DNA of 64,000 bases, from assembly GCA_951640165.1 (NCBI GenBank), contig OX621248.1, positions 1,674,001 through 1,738,000 of the forward strand, read 5' to 3'. The translations under genes and the position numbers were made by a program. Below the pieces are notes generated by a model. The model was not told the DNA's origin. It saw only the letters and a list, made by a program, of their open reading frames with translations, and ran no database searches. Numbering within the stretch: the first letter of the stretch is position 1; the number at the start of each line of letters is the position of its first letter. This document shows, one piece after another, positions 32,113 through 43,168 of this stretch. This DNA is from Pseudoips prasinana. Taxonomy: Eukaryota > Arthropoda > Insecta > Lepidoptera > Nolidae.

Positions 32113-32664
32113 TAAGTGTGACTGGACGATACATTTATTAACATCTAAATTATACCACGCTTCTAGCAAATAAAAGATCATCATTTCATTTCATTTCATT
32201 TCGAATAGCGAATGGCTAATAAATGGCAGTTTGCCGTTGTTTTACTGTTGTGTCTGGAATGAGGCTCGTGTAGCGTATATTATATTCACAAAAATAACAT
32301 ATTCATGAACGCCAACTTGCCCGCTAACCAACGTACCCCTGTAGCCAAATACTGAACTTCAAAACAATTTAGATTATAGGCTATACCTTGATAATCCCTT
32401 GACTAGAATTACACACACAATTACAAAATCGAAGAATTACATACAATTACAAAATCGCAGTAGCGATAAGGCCACCCATTGTATTTTTACATCTATTTGT
32501 AAATTATGTGTAGGTACTTTTCTTGTGTACAGACTACTCCAATCTGTCAAATTCCCCCAATTGAAATTGAACCTTATGCTTTTGTGATAAAGTTTAAAAT
32601 CTATAAAATAAATTTGACCGTTTGGGGTAGCTGGATGTACTGGCGTTTGTACTTGTCTATAAAA

Positions 32665-33065
32665 TAAATAAAATAAAGAAGGTTTTTATTCACGTAGACT
32701 TTAAAAAAGCGCTTGTAAATAGTCAGAACATGTTTGTAGTAATATAGTTGTATACATTAGATATTATTTCTAGTAACATAGATATTTAGGTACATCTTGT
32801 ATGAAAACATTTATAAAATTTATTTTATTACAGAAATGATATTTAGCTAGCTCGTATCAAGTTATTGTCAAGAGATTATGTTTAATTATCTAGTTTAAGT
32901 CTAATATTTTAACTACATATTGTCAATGGTTCTGTCTATATTAAAGGTATTATTATTATGACGGACCTTGTGTTAATAACGACGGTCGCGCTTTAATTCT
33001 ACCACCGGATCCAATGCGCCCCAACTGAGAAGACCCAGCGAAACAAACTCAGTGGGTTCATCTAC
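32665..33065 (-). mobile_element. LINE L3 3' UTR, longer copy
   Basis: On the minus strand it runs from 'cattggatccggtggtagaa' through 'gtcgttattaacacaaggtcc' to the end 'gtctacgtgaataaaaacc' plus tail. The plus-oriented copy at 57720-58115 and minus copy at 62335-62690 match. Confidence 0.65.
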
Positions 33066-33232
33066 TACCGGTTTCAACACGACCCAGTTGAGACGGTCCG
33101 GCGAAACATACTCAAGCGGGCATGAATACACATAATAGCAATATTCTATTCTTTTCTCAATTTATACTGTACCACCCAGTTAACATTTAGTTATAGTGGA
33201 TAGTATCATAAGGGAGCTTTATTTTTTTTATA

Positions 33233-33312
33233 GTAAAAGACAACGCCCGCACTAGGGAATCTTTTCCCTGTGTCGCGGGGTACTTTACAAACATATAACA
33301 GACAGACCCAAG
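33233..33312 (-). mobile_element. SINE family C, 3' fragment
   Basis: 'gacaacgcccgcactaggga' to 'ggggtactttacaaacatat' is the reverse of the family C 3' half. Confidence 0.7.
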
Positions 33313-33421
33313 TGTATTTTACTTTACTTTTATTTAACTTTGACGTAGTTTACGTTCCATTAAAATTTACAGGAGTCACGTTGATGGAATTAAGTTCATG
33401 AACACATATACCTGTAGTAAT

Positions 33422-33680
33422 AATGCTGTGTGGCTGACGGCAAAGTATATCACCACCCCATCTCATCCCGTGGGGGGCGTAGAACTCTACCCGAGGGACT
33501 ATCTACCAAAGCGTCGCTCTGTGTACTATGGCCACCACACTGCTATTGCCAACCCGTCTGCCAAACCTGTCGATTATGGCATGTCTTCCCAATGATGGAC
33601 ACAAATGCGTGTGGAGATCATTTGGGGAGGTCTTTTTCCAACATTGGACGTAATTTGGCTGACAAGATGCACAACGCTAA
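33422..33680 (+). mobile_element. Internally deleted RTE derivative
   Basis: Has the RTE 5' end (TGCTGTGTGG, CATCCCGTGGGGGGCGTAGA, AACCCGTCTGCCAA) to the RTE start codon region ATGATGGACACAAAT. It then jumps directly to the RTE 3' end (GTGGAGATCATTTGGGGAGG...ACGTAATTTGGCTGACAAGATG). About 2.9 kb of ORF is missing. The copy at 58730-59163 has the junction at nearly the same place. Confidence 0.8.
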
Positions 33681-33821
33681 GTCTTAAGCTAACACATTGC
33701 AAATCGTTCCTAAGCAAAGTTCCGTGCGGATCATACTTAGTATAATGGTAGTGAAGAGACTTTATTTAACACTTGATTCTTTTAGTTATCGATACTACAA
33801 AAAATAAGAATTTAAACATTT

Positions 33822-33995
33822 ATGACCGCTTCGTGACCGGGTTCGATTCCCGCGCCGGACAACTATTTGTGTGACCCATAAATAGTTGTTCTGAATCTGG
33901 ATGTAATTTGTGTCCGTCTATTATATGTTTGTAAAATACCCCGCGACCCAGAGAATAGATTCCCTAATGCAGGTGTTTTCTGTTATAAAAAGCTA
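33822..33995 (+). mobile_element. SINE family C, 5'-truncated
   Basis: 'cgcttcgtgaccgggttcga' with B-box GGTTCGATTCCCGCGCCGG, then 'gtgtgacccataaatagttg' and 'gtaaaataccccgcgaccc'. Confidence 0.8.
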
Positions 33996-34127
33996 ATATA
34001 GAATCAGCTTCTTACAATAAATCTTGATTATACACCGATACCTTTATTCTTGGGATATGCCCGACACCATCAGGATGAACAAATTCCACGTGATTATAGA
34101 CTCTGCCGTGAATGAAGGTACTTCCAG

Positions 34128-34385
34128 AAGAAATAATAATAATATCCTGGGACATTATTCATCTACGGGCATCTGATCCTTAATTAAGCAGAGTTTGTAA
34201 TATGGAAACCAGATAACTGATATACCTACTTCATATGGTACTTTTATTTTGTAAATACTATTAAACCCAGACTCAGGACAAGCAGACAAGTTCATGGACA
34301 CAAATATCTGTCCTGGGTGGGAATCAAAGGCACGACCTGCGGCGTGAAAGGCAAGTATTCAACCACGCCAACCAGCCCGTCAAAT
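34128..34385 (-). mobile_element. SINE family A
   Basis: ATT tail at 34135, 'atatggaaaccagataactg', then the head 'caaccacgccaaccagcccg'. Confidence 0.85.
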
Positions 34386-34865
34386 GGAATAAATAAAAAC
34401 AAATGGGATAAGGAATCACCTTCCTACAATAAATCTTGATTGTCAAACCTTTATTCTTGGGATACGCCAGAAGTCATCAGGAAGAACAATTTTCCACACG
34501 ATTTTAAACTCTGCCACTGACATTGAAGAAAGAAATGTGAGAATATGAGTATTCTGCCATTGTTTCTAATCTCCATATCGATATTCGATACTTAGCAATT
34601 AAAGTCACCTCCCTACAAAGGCCAATCGGGTGCCCCATCTGAAATCCGTTGCAATTCCAATGGATACCATTACTGAGGTACTATTAGCATATCAAATTGC
34701 TAAACTTAGTTCGAAAGCTTACTTAAATTAGCCACGGTTACAACAAAAGACTGACTCAACCAGTAATTGACTGGGAATCTGTATAATTAACCAGTTGGAA
34801 GTCACCTTAATATGCAATTACGGCGAGAGTTTTAAGAGCATAGAATATTAGTAGTTAAGTATAAC

Positions 34866-35131
34866 ATGACGCTCATAGCTAGATGCTCTCACCGGTCCGT
34901 AAGTGATCGGTGAGGTTAAGCAACTAGGCTCGCGGTCAGTCCTTAGATGGGTGACCACCAAAGTGGTTTAATTTCTGAGCGTCTCCGTGCTTCGTAGGGC
35001 ACCTTAAGCTGTCGGTCCCGTTTGTAATCATTAGACAACAGTCGTTAAGCCATGTCAGAGGCCTACTGGGCGGCTTGAACAACTCTGTCACTAGGGTTAC
35101 CACTACCCATACGATGAGCAAGCAAGCACAT
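34866..35131 (+). mobile_element. 5S-rRNA-derived SINE, best copy
   Basis: The head (34868-34962) follows eukaryotic 5S rRNA: CACCGG, GTGATCGGTGAGGTTAAGCA, CGCGGTCAGTCCTTAGATGG and GTGACC, the region holding the RNA polymerase III internal promoter. The unrelated body runs to ~35131. Copies lie at 24385-24650, 14590-14735 and 45575-45750. It is not a functional 5S gene: the 5' and 3' pairing arms are not preserved and it is fused to non-ribosomal sequence. Confidence 0.75.
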
Positions 35132-35265
35132 GACTCTTTCCGTTGCCGTGTTTGTTGACATTGATGGATCGTGTCAAGGATATTAGAAGGTCTTGTGGCA
35201 CTTTACACAATACAAACATAATGTCGTCCATAGCTGCCAGCGACGGTTAGTCATCAACACTGACT

Positions 35266-35466
35266 GCACGTGTGGCGCAGCGGCTTAGACAGTCGCCTCA
35301 CCGCTTCGTGTCGCGGGTTCGAGTCCCGCGCCGGACAACCATTTGTGTGACCCATAAATAGTTGTTCTGAGTCTGGATGTAATTTGTGTCCGTCAATTAT
35401 ATGTTTGTAAAGTACCCCGCGACACAGGGATTAGATTCCCTAGTGCTGGCGTTGTCTTTTTAAAAA
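35266..35466 (+). mobile_element. SINE family C, full length
   Basis: Head CACGTGTGGCGCAGCGGCTT, B-box GCGGGTTCGAGTCCCGCGCC, then 'gtgacccataaatagttgtt' and 'agtaccccgcgacacaggga', with end 'gcgttgtctttt'. It is a reference copy. The head strongly resembles a tRNA but has no intact acceptor pairing. Confidence 0.88.
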
Positions 35467-35489
35467 GAAAAGAATGAAAAAGAAAAGAA

Positions 35490-35575
35490 AAACACTGTCA
35501 TCTGATCCCAAACAAGGCAGAGTCTGTACTATGGCAACCAAATAATCCCCACCCAGGATAATATAATGTATGCGT
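35490..35575 (-). mobile_element. SINE family A fragment
   Basis: 'tgatcccaaacaaggcagag' and 'gtactatggcaacca', ending at 'ccccacccagga'. Most of the body is deleted. Confidence 0.55.
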
Positions 35576-35589
35576 GATGATCGCCATTA

Positions 35590-36160
35590 TTTGATTTGTT
35601 CAAGTTCAAGTTCTTTATTGCATTCATGTGTTATAATAGGTGTTAATGTACATAATTTGTGTAAAACATGAACCCTGTAAGGGTGTTGCAAATATATTTC
35701 TTATACAAATCTTAAATTATATAAAAGGTAAATATAATAACTTTAAATAAATGTAACATTAATAATTACTATAAAATCATTATACAATGACAATTATGAA
35801 AAATAAAAAAAAATGTAATTTGGATAAATGTCAAATGATGTTTTACAGTAATAAAGATATAATAATAATCATTTAAATAAATGTCAAATGATTAAGTAAT
35901 TACATAATATACAATAAAAGATTCAAAATAATAATTTAAATAAATGTCAAATCATTTTTATATCTCACTTCAAATTTTCATGGTATCATTATCTATTTTG
36001 AATTTGTCCTCGAAAAACTCTTTCAGGCTGTAGTATGATTTTTGAATAAGTTTGTTGTCTGAGTATAATTGATCTATGACATATGTGTATTTCGAAATAT
36101 ATAAGTTTGTTTATCTGCCTATTTTGAGATTTGCAGAGAGTTAGTTGTCCCAAGATATTT
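35590..36160 (-). pseudogene. LINE 3' UTR with the last residues of its reverse transcriptase
   Basis: On the minus strand LIQKSYYSLKEFFEDKFKID is followed by a stop at 35970-35972. A ~370-bp AT-rich 3' UTR follows, ending with (TTGAAC)n-type repeats at 35598-35612. 'gaaccctgtaagggtgttgc' resembles 38385-38405 in the LINE at 38281. The rest of the element is absent. Confidence 0.55.
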
Positions 36161-36439
36161 AATTAATTAATATTTATTTGTAAATATAAATAAAATAAGA
36201 TATGTCGTCAACAACAACCAAACAACAAACAAATTCCAACTAATATAAAAAGTCTGTTATCTTCGGAAAATACCATTTAAAATATAATAAAAATTAAAAT
36301 AATAAATCTGCCCTAAGCCGAGATTCAAACCCACATAACAATTTTTTTGTAGTAGATTAATTTGTCTACACCGATAACACCCCCGCTCGCCTTTATTTTG
36401 CAGTGAAATATTTAATGAATACGAACTGTAAACGTCATA

Positions 36440-36725
36440 TTAAAAACCGGCCAAGTGCGAGTCGGACACGCGCACGAAGGGTTCCGTACCATTATTTATA
36501 AAAATAACCAAAAAAAATCACGTTTGTTGTATGGGAGCCCCCTTAAACATCTATTTTATTTAGTTTTTTAGTATTTGCTGTTATAGCGGCAACTGAAATA
36601 CATCTGTGAAAATTTCAACCAACTATCACGTTAATGAGATACAGATGCCTGGTGACAGATGGACAGACAGACAGCGAAGTCTTAGTAATGTGGTCCCGTT
36701 TACCTTTTGGGTACGGAACTCTAAA
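36440..36725 (+). repeat. Common insect interspersed repeat (AACCGGCCAAGTGCGAGTCGG type)
   Basis: Starts 'aaccggccaagtgcgagtcgg' and ends 'ccttttgggtacggaactct'. From memory this repeat is widespread in insects. A second, different subfamily begins at 52183. Confidence 0.6.
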
Positions 36726-36744
36726 TATTTATAATAATTTTAAT

Positions 36745-37100
36745 AATAATATCCTCCTAGCCGAATTTCTGCCACAGCGGCCAGTCTCATCAGAGATTAG
36801 CCATTTGCGCGGGACATATTATAGTGCTCAAGTGTGTGCGCAAACACAGGAGCACTTTCTATTCCATCACTCTCATGATCCAATGGGACGCCTAGCGACA
36901 CGACCGGAAAGAGGTCAGGCACAAGACCGACGGTTTTACGTGGTCTCCGAAGCACGGGGGTATAATCCCAGACTTCGGGCTGATGCTGAGAAATTTTTCT
37001 TTTTACAGAAAAGTCCCAAAATCAGCTTTGGCCCAACCCGGGATTTGAACCCAGGATATCGTTATCTGCGGGTGAACACGCTACCGCCAGATCAACGAGG
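36745..37100 (-). mobile_element. SINE family E, near full length
   Basis: The tRNA-like head on the right (reverse of GCCTCGTTGATCTGGCGGTA, B-box GGGTTCAAATCCCGGG) is followed by a ~280-bp body ending near 'ggccagtctcatcagagatt'. A plus-strand ORF of 160 codons spans it and is not a gene. Confidence 0.75.
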
Positions 37101-37790
37101 CAGTCAAAAAAATTAATACCAAGAGTCGACCCCAAGAGAAATGTCTAAAAGCTAGTAAAGATGATACTTCCTTGTATAATGGCTAACATGATATAATGCG
37201 TCTCAAATGTTAAACACCCTCCCCTCACCGCATGCCTCACGAAAGCTTTACGTATACCAGTAAAGCTGTAGGAGTTTCAATTTCGATATTGTATTTTTGG
37301 TCCGTATCACGCTATCTAAGTGAGGAAGGCCAGCATTCCGGACTTTTATGGGTTGATATGAGATAACGTTACGATGCTTCGGACATGTTAAGTTATTAAT
37401 GGCTCATAATATGGTATCTGGATGATTGCACTATTTATTTAGGGCTATTTCTAGTAATTGTGTTTGTGCCCGAATTTCGACTTCAGTGGCCGATCTCCAC
37501 AGAGATGAACTGGGTTTATAGACTAACCTGCTAGTCTAGTGGTTAGTGACCCTGACATTATTTGTTGTGTTTTGGTGTAACTTAACTTTAATAATATGCA
37601 TGTATTTAGAAAAAAATACCAACAACCTCACAGGACAAGATAGATAACACCATAAATAATAACTTTTGTTAAACAACTTTTGATAATTTGTTAGATTTTA
37701 TTTTCGTACAAAAATAAGTATAACTTTAATTACCTGCTAAAAAACTAAATCAAACGTAAAAGATACAGTGTTTTTTTTTTTGTTTCGAAC
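37101..37790. other. No recognised gene
   Basis: Only a SINE-like head at ~37528-37560 ('ctagtctagtggttagtgac') stands out. Confidence 0.4.
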
Positions 37791-37848
37791 AATAGGTGAA
37801 AGTCCGAAACCATAGGTAACACGGAATAGATTCTGTTTCACCTCTTCG

Positions 37849-38253
37849 ATGTCTGATTTCGACTACCACATGGACGAAATTGCTCCGAAATTCCGCTTCA
37901 TCTACGGTCTCCGGAAGTATGACCATGTGTCCGAATTTCGGACACGCTTGAAGTGGCTGCCTATTCGTAGCCGTCGAGATTCCCACATTCTCTCTTTACT
38001 TTACTCTATCCTTCATAATCCTAATTCTCCTACGTACCTTCATGAACGCTTTGAGTACTTAGTCCCCAGGGGAAAACCCTGTCGATCTTCTATTTCGCTT
38101 CTCCTCCGTAATCCTTTACACAGCTCTAGTCGCTATGATGGTTCCTTCACCGTCCGTGCAGTGCGGCTTTGGAACTCCCTTCCTCACTCTATTCGCGCTA
38201 GTCCGTCTCTAGACTCTTTTAAAAGAAGAATAAAGACACATTTCCTATCGTAA
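37849..38253 (+). pseudogene. LINE reverse transcriptase C-terminal fragment
   Basis: 134 residues with KWLPIRSRRDSHILSLLYSI, TYLHERFEYL and FTVRAVRLWNSLPHSIRASP, the post-palm end of a Jockey-superfamily RT. The reading frame is open to its natural stop, but the polymerase core is missing, so it is a 5'-truncated copy. Confidence 0.75.
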
Positions 38254-38667
38254 TATTTTGTATAGTATGTAAGTGTATGTATATATATTCATATTCATAT
38301 TCATATTCATATTCATATTCATTTATTTGCATACCATAATGTGAGTGAAGGTGTTAACAATAGGCTTAAAGCTTAGGTACAGTTATGGACCCTGTAAGGG
38401 CACAGCAACATAAGTTTAGAGTAATTACATTAAGTTAAATTAAACATTAAAATTACATAATTGCATCTAAGACATAATAACTCAAACCTACTTAATATAT
38501 TTAGATTATAATTAAAATTTATACAATATTAATGTCTGGGGTCACTTCATATAATATACATAACTTATAATAATTGAGATATATTTTTTTAATAATTTTT
38601 TTCAACTGTTAATACATACGATTGTTTATTTAAAATGCATGAATGTCATAGTGAATGTAACAGTAAT

Positions 38668-40776
38668 TTAATTAAATACGTAATATCTGTTGGAGTTCCA
38701 GTATTTATTTAGGTTGATATTGGAGTCATATTCTGCAATTATTGATAAATCATCTGCAAACAAGACGCATGGTTCTTTGATATGGTTAGGCAGGTCATTG
38801 ATATACACAAGAAATAGAAAACAGCCAATAACGCTTCCTTGCGGGATTGAGGCTCTGATTGGTATTTTATTAGACCTGAATAATTCTATTTCGTTTGTTT
38901 TGTGGTTGTAATATTCTATTTCTACCAGTTGTTCTCTGTTTTGTAAATAAGATGTGAACCATTCATGACATTTGCCGCGGATTCCTATGTTAAATAGTTT
39001 CTTTAATAATATTTGAAATTGAACTTTGTCGTAAGCTTTTGTCATATCTAACAATAAACCTAAGGCATACTTCTTATTGTTAATAATATTGAGAGCTTTT
39101 TGAACGTACTTGTAGACTGCCAAAATAGTGGATCGGTTTTTTCCGAAAACCATTTTGACTGTCATTAAATATGTTGAACTTTTCACAAAACGCGTAAACT
39201 CTCTTGCACATTGCTTTTTCAAATATTTTTGAAGCTGTTGGTAAGAGGGCAATGGGACGATAATTATTTGGATCAGTTTTTGTATTTTTCTTGTGGATTG
39301 GTTTAATAAGGGCTTTTTTCAAAAGGTCAGGAAACACGCCTTCTGCAAACGACTGGTTAATTAATTTGTAAAACGGTAAGGTAAGTTCATCTGCACATTG
39401 TTTCACTAAGGTTGGTGGTAGCTCATCTATACCATAGCTAGATTTGTTTTTTAAGTTTTTTATTATTGCGTTTACTTCATAGGGATCTACTGGGTCCAAG
39501 AAGATAGTATTTACTGTAGACGAAATAGCAGTAGGGGTTCCAGTATGTGTGCTGTCAGTTGGGTTTGATCTAGCTTCCCCAATAGAAACAAAAAAAATAT
39601 TAAAGATGTTGGCTATTTCCTTGGGCTCTGAAGTTACTCCGTTATTTATTTGTAGGGTTATATTATTTTTTTCACATTTAAATTTGTTGTTTGTACGTTT
39701 ATTAATAATTTCCCACATAGTTTTTACTTTATTATTAGATTTCCTTATTTTATTTTTGTAGTGTTGTTTTTTTGCTGTCACTACAGTCTTCTTTAATATT
39801 TTTTCATATTTTTTGTAATATTTGGTGAGGATTTGATTTTTAGTCTTTGTAACTAATATTTTAAGTAATCTTTTATTTATACAAGAGTTTCTTATTCCTT
39901 TTGAAAGCCAGTAGTTATTACAAGTATATTTTATTTTTATGTTTTGTGTTGGTATGCATTGATTCAGGATATTAATTAGTGTGGCATTAAAAGCTTTATA
40001 ATTTTCGTTAATATTATTTTCAGTCGTTATAATTTCATTGCAGTTAATTTCCTTTAATTTAGATTTGAACAGTAGTATATTTTTATCGTTGAATCTTCTT
40101 TTTTTATGTACCAGTTGGTTTGTTTTGTTTTTTGGGGAATATTTAAATGTAAAATTGTACTATTATGATCTGAAAAACCTAGCTTCTCTACTGTGGTGTA
40201 TTAGGTCTAAGCATGTTTTAGTTGTTGGTGTTGTGCGTGTTGGTATTTTAATGTGTTGTTTTAATTGATATTCCTGCATTAGATTTAAAAGTTCGTTTGT
40301 TTTTAAATTATCTGATAAAACATCAATATTGAAATCTCCCCCGATGATTATATTTATTTTTGAGTACTTTATATTTATATATTTTAGAATTTGTTTTAAT
40401 TGTTTATAGAAAATGTCTTCCTCTCTTCTGTCCCAATACATCGTTATGATTAGTAATTTTTCGTTAGGCAATTCAGTAGCGCATATTTCTAATACATACT
40501 CTATAGACAAGTCTGTAATGTCAGTTCTTTGTATGTGGTCTATGTGCTCTTGAACTAATATACAGACTCCTCCACCTATTCGACTGTTTCGGCAGAAAGA
40601 CGCTGCTAATTTGTATCCACTGAAATGAATGATGTCTAGCTTATCTTGTGAAAGCCATGTCTCCGAGATACCTATTGCATTGTATGACAAATTTTGGGTA
40701 ATAAAAGCTTCAAGTAAGTCCTGTTTATTGTAGAGGCTTTGCATATTTTGGAATAGTATTTTAAATGGTAGGACAT
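38668..40776 (-). pseudogene. LINE ORF2: endonuclease and partial reverse transcriptase
   Basis: The endonuclease frame (40744-40163) has KILFQNMQSLYN, IGISETWLS, NSRIGGGVCILV, IIIGGDFNIDVL and TKTCLDLI. The RT frames (39781-39080, 39252-38668) have NYRPIALLPTASKIFEKAMC, LLLDMTKAYDKVQ, PQGSVIGCFLFLVYINDLP and catalytic LFADDLS. The region between 40163 and 39781 is damaged. An ATG overlapping the ORF1 stop (TAATG, 40778-40774) is off-frame to the endonuclease, as if one A has been lost from an A run just downstream. Confidence 0.8.
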
Positions 40777-41992
40777 TATTTTCGAAAAGTATTGTTATTA
40801 TTTCCTTCTATCGTGACAGGGTGACAAGATGGGTCAGTGTTATTCATCTCTATGCTTTGATTTTCCTGTATTGTTGAATTTAGGTGTTGTTGTTTGTTTG
40901 TGTAGGTTTTCATAATTATCGGTTTTCCTTCTATGTACAGTTTATTATTCTTTATTATTGCATGTAGGCCATTTTTCCTCGCCTTTAACAGTTCTTCTCG
41001 CATTTGCACTCTTTCTTTTCGTGCATTTACATCCAGAAATTCTGATATGAATAGTCCCGTTCCTTGAAAACACTGGTTGTTATTTAATAAATGCTTTATC
41101 ATTCTCTTGCTGAGCAACTCTATGACTAATGACCGGTTCTTTATGCTTCTTTTTCCCACTCTGTATATCTCTTCAATATAGCCTGATAGGTTTACGTTCA
41201 TAATATTATGGAACAATTCTATAAGTCGGTTTTGGAGCTCATATTCAGGCTCTTTATAGTATTCCTCAAGACCGTAAAGTACAATTTTTTACGGTTAATT
41301 TCAGGGATATTTGATGGCAGATATGTATGTGATCGGAGTTCTTTTATTTCTTTCTTTAAGTTCTCATTTTCAGTTTGTAGATTTCCTATTTCAATGTTAA
41401 TTTTTTCAATGTCTTGTATTCTTAGGTTGTTTTGTATAGTTAAGGCACTGGTTTTGGTATTCAAACCTGCCCTTAATTCAACAATGGCTTTTTTAATTTC
41501 CGTTTGGATTGTATTCCGTAGTTCTTGTATAATTGATATATTATTTTCTTTTAAACGTGATGTTATTAGTTCACTCAAACTCTGCATGGTTAATTGGGCT
41601 TGAGAGTTATTAAATATTTCTAGATTTTCCTGTGTACGTATTGTGTATCCCAATAAAAAACTCAAATTTTCAGAGCAAATAGTGTCTTCGTTGCAGTTAA
41701 TTGTTTTTTTCCTCATCGTGACATTATTTCCGTCTGTTGGTGAGGTTAGGATATAATCAGGGTCTCTAGGGGTTCGTATAGGAGTATCAGAGTTTCCTGT
41801 TTTCGGTATTTGACATATGCAAGTCTGACATCTCCAGATTTTTTTATGTTCTTAAGTCATTGTTTTAGAATAATACTCTTTAGAGACACCGGCGCACTCT
41901 AGATCGTATCTGCACTTGCACAGCGTACAAGTGAGGTTTTCTCTAATGGGTACCTTTTGTTGGCATCCTGCGCATAAGAGTGCGGGCGCCAT
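40776..41992 (-). pseudogene. LINE ORF1: PHD-like zinc finger, coiled coil, RNA-binding-like domain
   Basis: From ATG at 41992: LLCAGCQQKV, TCTLCKCRYDLECAGVS and IWRCQTCICQ give a Cys-rich PHD-like finger, with one in-frame stop after residue 46. The same frame continues (41716-41219) with a coiled coil (ENISIIQEL..., IGNLQTENENLKKEIKELRS). After a frameshift, 41216-40776 carries GYIEEIYRVGKRSIKNRSLV and ARKNGLHAIIKNNKLYIEGK, which resembles the RRM/CTD-like RNA-binding part of LINE ORF1 proteins. ORF1 normally coats the element's RNA. Confidence 0.7.
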
Positions 41993-42021
41993 CTAGTAAT
42001 ATGCACCGGTATCGTATTTGT

Positions 42022-42793
42022 TATATTGGGTTTATTACTGATAGCGACCTCTGCCGTGCAATAGCGGAAGGCGTATCTGCCTTAGCCAATAATCTGGTTG
42101 TGTAGTACTAGTTGTTGACGGCAGATGGCGTTTTATGCAAACTTCACTGTGGTGGCTTTTTCATTTAGATCATTTAAATAACAATGTTAATTTGTTTATA
42201 ATAATTGTTATTGTATTCGTTCCTTGTGAATTATATATTTATCCAATAGTTGTTATGAGAGATGGATGTTCGAAACACGTAACTTCCTCACTTTAGTTTT
42301 TTTTTTAAATAACGTGGTCGTTAGTCTTCTGGCACTTTTAAATAGTTTTCTTCCGATAAATTAAATATTTCGTGGAACTTTCAATATCACACACTAATTT
42401 TCACTTATGTGTTTATTTTACTGAGAGCAACCTCTGCTGTGCAGTAGCGGAAGGTGTATCTGTTACAGCATATAATCTGGTTGTGTAGCACTAGTAACGG
42501 CAGATGGCGCTAATTGCACAATATCAAGGTGGTGATGACTTTCACTTTTGAAACGTTTTAATAATAATGTCAAATATTTATAATAATTGTTATTGCATTC
42601 GTACCTTATGAGTTTTATATGTATCCCTTAGTTAGGGTGTTGGTGAACAAGGTACCTTAATCACTTTGCCTGGTATTATTTGAATTTCCGTGGTCGTTAA
42701 TCTTCTGGCACTTTTAAGTTGTTTTCTTTCGATAAAGTGAATATTTCACAGATTCTTCAATATCACACACAAATTATCACTCATGAGTTTATT
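42022..42793 (-). promoter_or_regulatory. Two tandem ~380-bp monomers in the LINE 5' UTR
   Basis: 'cctctgccgtgcaatagcgg' (42048) recurs as 'cctctgctgtgcagtagcgg' (42431), 'acggcagatggcg' recurs, and 'cgttagtcttctggcactttt' recurs as 'cgttaatcttctggcactttt'. The offset is 376-383 bp. Upstream tandem monomers carry promoter activity in some LINEs such as mouse L1. That role here is inference. Confidence 0.75.
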
Positions 42794-42893
42794 TGAACCA
42801 CAACTTCGGTATTAAAAACCACTCATACTATTTTTAATGTAATTTAAATACGGAGCCGTATGTTTACTTGCGCACAGTAGCGCCCTCTCTCCC

Positions 42894-42916
42894 TCTATAT
42901 ATATATATATATATAG
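42894..42916. repeat. (TA)n microsatellite
   Basis: A run of TA dinucleotides directly outside the LINE 5' end. Confidence 0.9.
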
Positions 42917-42929
42917 TGTATATTATTTA

Positions 42930-43168
42930 TTATGTAGTATTGATATAATTTAGTATGTAGGTATTTATACATATAGGTAGGTAAAATTAATTTAGATAGA
43001 TAATGTTGTACACTGTTCTACCATGTAAAACAAATTGTCCTCTGTGTTTGGTTTGCTGTAAGAAAACTCATTATTGAGTTAAGCTCGCCTATGTACATGT
43101 CTTTATTTCATAAATTGTATTTCTTTTTATTGTTTTTTGTGTGCAATAAAGAATAAGAATAAGAAATT
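42930..43168 (+). mobile_element. Probable LINE 3' UTR
   Basis: The AT-rich segment ends 'gtgtgcaataaagaataaga' with AATAAG repeats, a typical LINE tail with an AATAAA-type signal. No coding part. A Helitron-like end 'gcgggaaaaagctagta' follows at 43167. Confidence 0.45.

Larger units (their letters stand above)
38281..42810 (-). mobile_element. LINE with PHD-like ORF1 and tandem 5' UTR monomers, decayed
   Basis: Read on the minus strand: two ~380-bp direct repeats (42793-42022) as 5' UTR, ORF1 (41992-40776), ORF2 endonuclease and RT (40776-38668), a ~330-bp 3' UTR and a (TATGAA)n tail at 38281-38322. The last third of the RT coding region is missing. Jockey/CR1-like by motif. Several frameshifts make it inactive. 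Confidence 0.8.

Noticed and set aside
34868..34970. A functional 5S rRNA gene
   Set aside because: Only the internal region resembles 5S. The ends that should pair are lost, and the same 5S-body fusion recurs elsewhere.
34936..35121. Conserved 61-residue antisense ORFs at 24389-24574 and 34936-35121
   Set aside because: They are similar because they lie in two copies of the 5S-derived SINE body, not because a protein is conserved.
35266..35345. Possible tRNA genes (also at 12019, 23040, 48005, 58186, 37021)
   Set aside because: The A- and B-box-like heads recur with identical non-tRNA bodies and ATT or other tails. They are SINE heads, and acceptor stems are not intact.
36634..37116. 160-residue plus ORF
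   Set aside because: It is explained by a common insect repeat joined to an inverted family E SINE. There is no protein similarity that I recognise.
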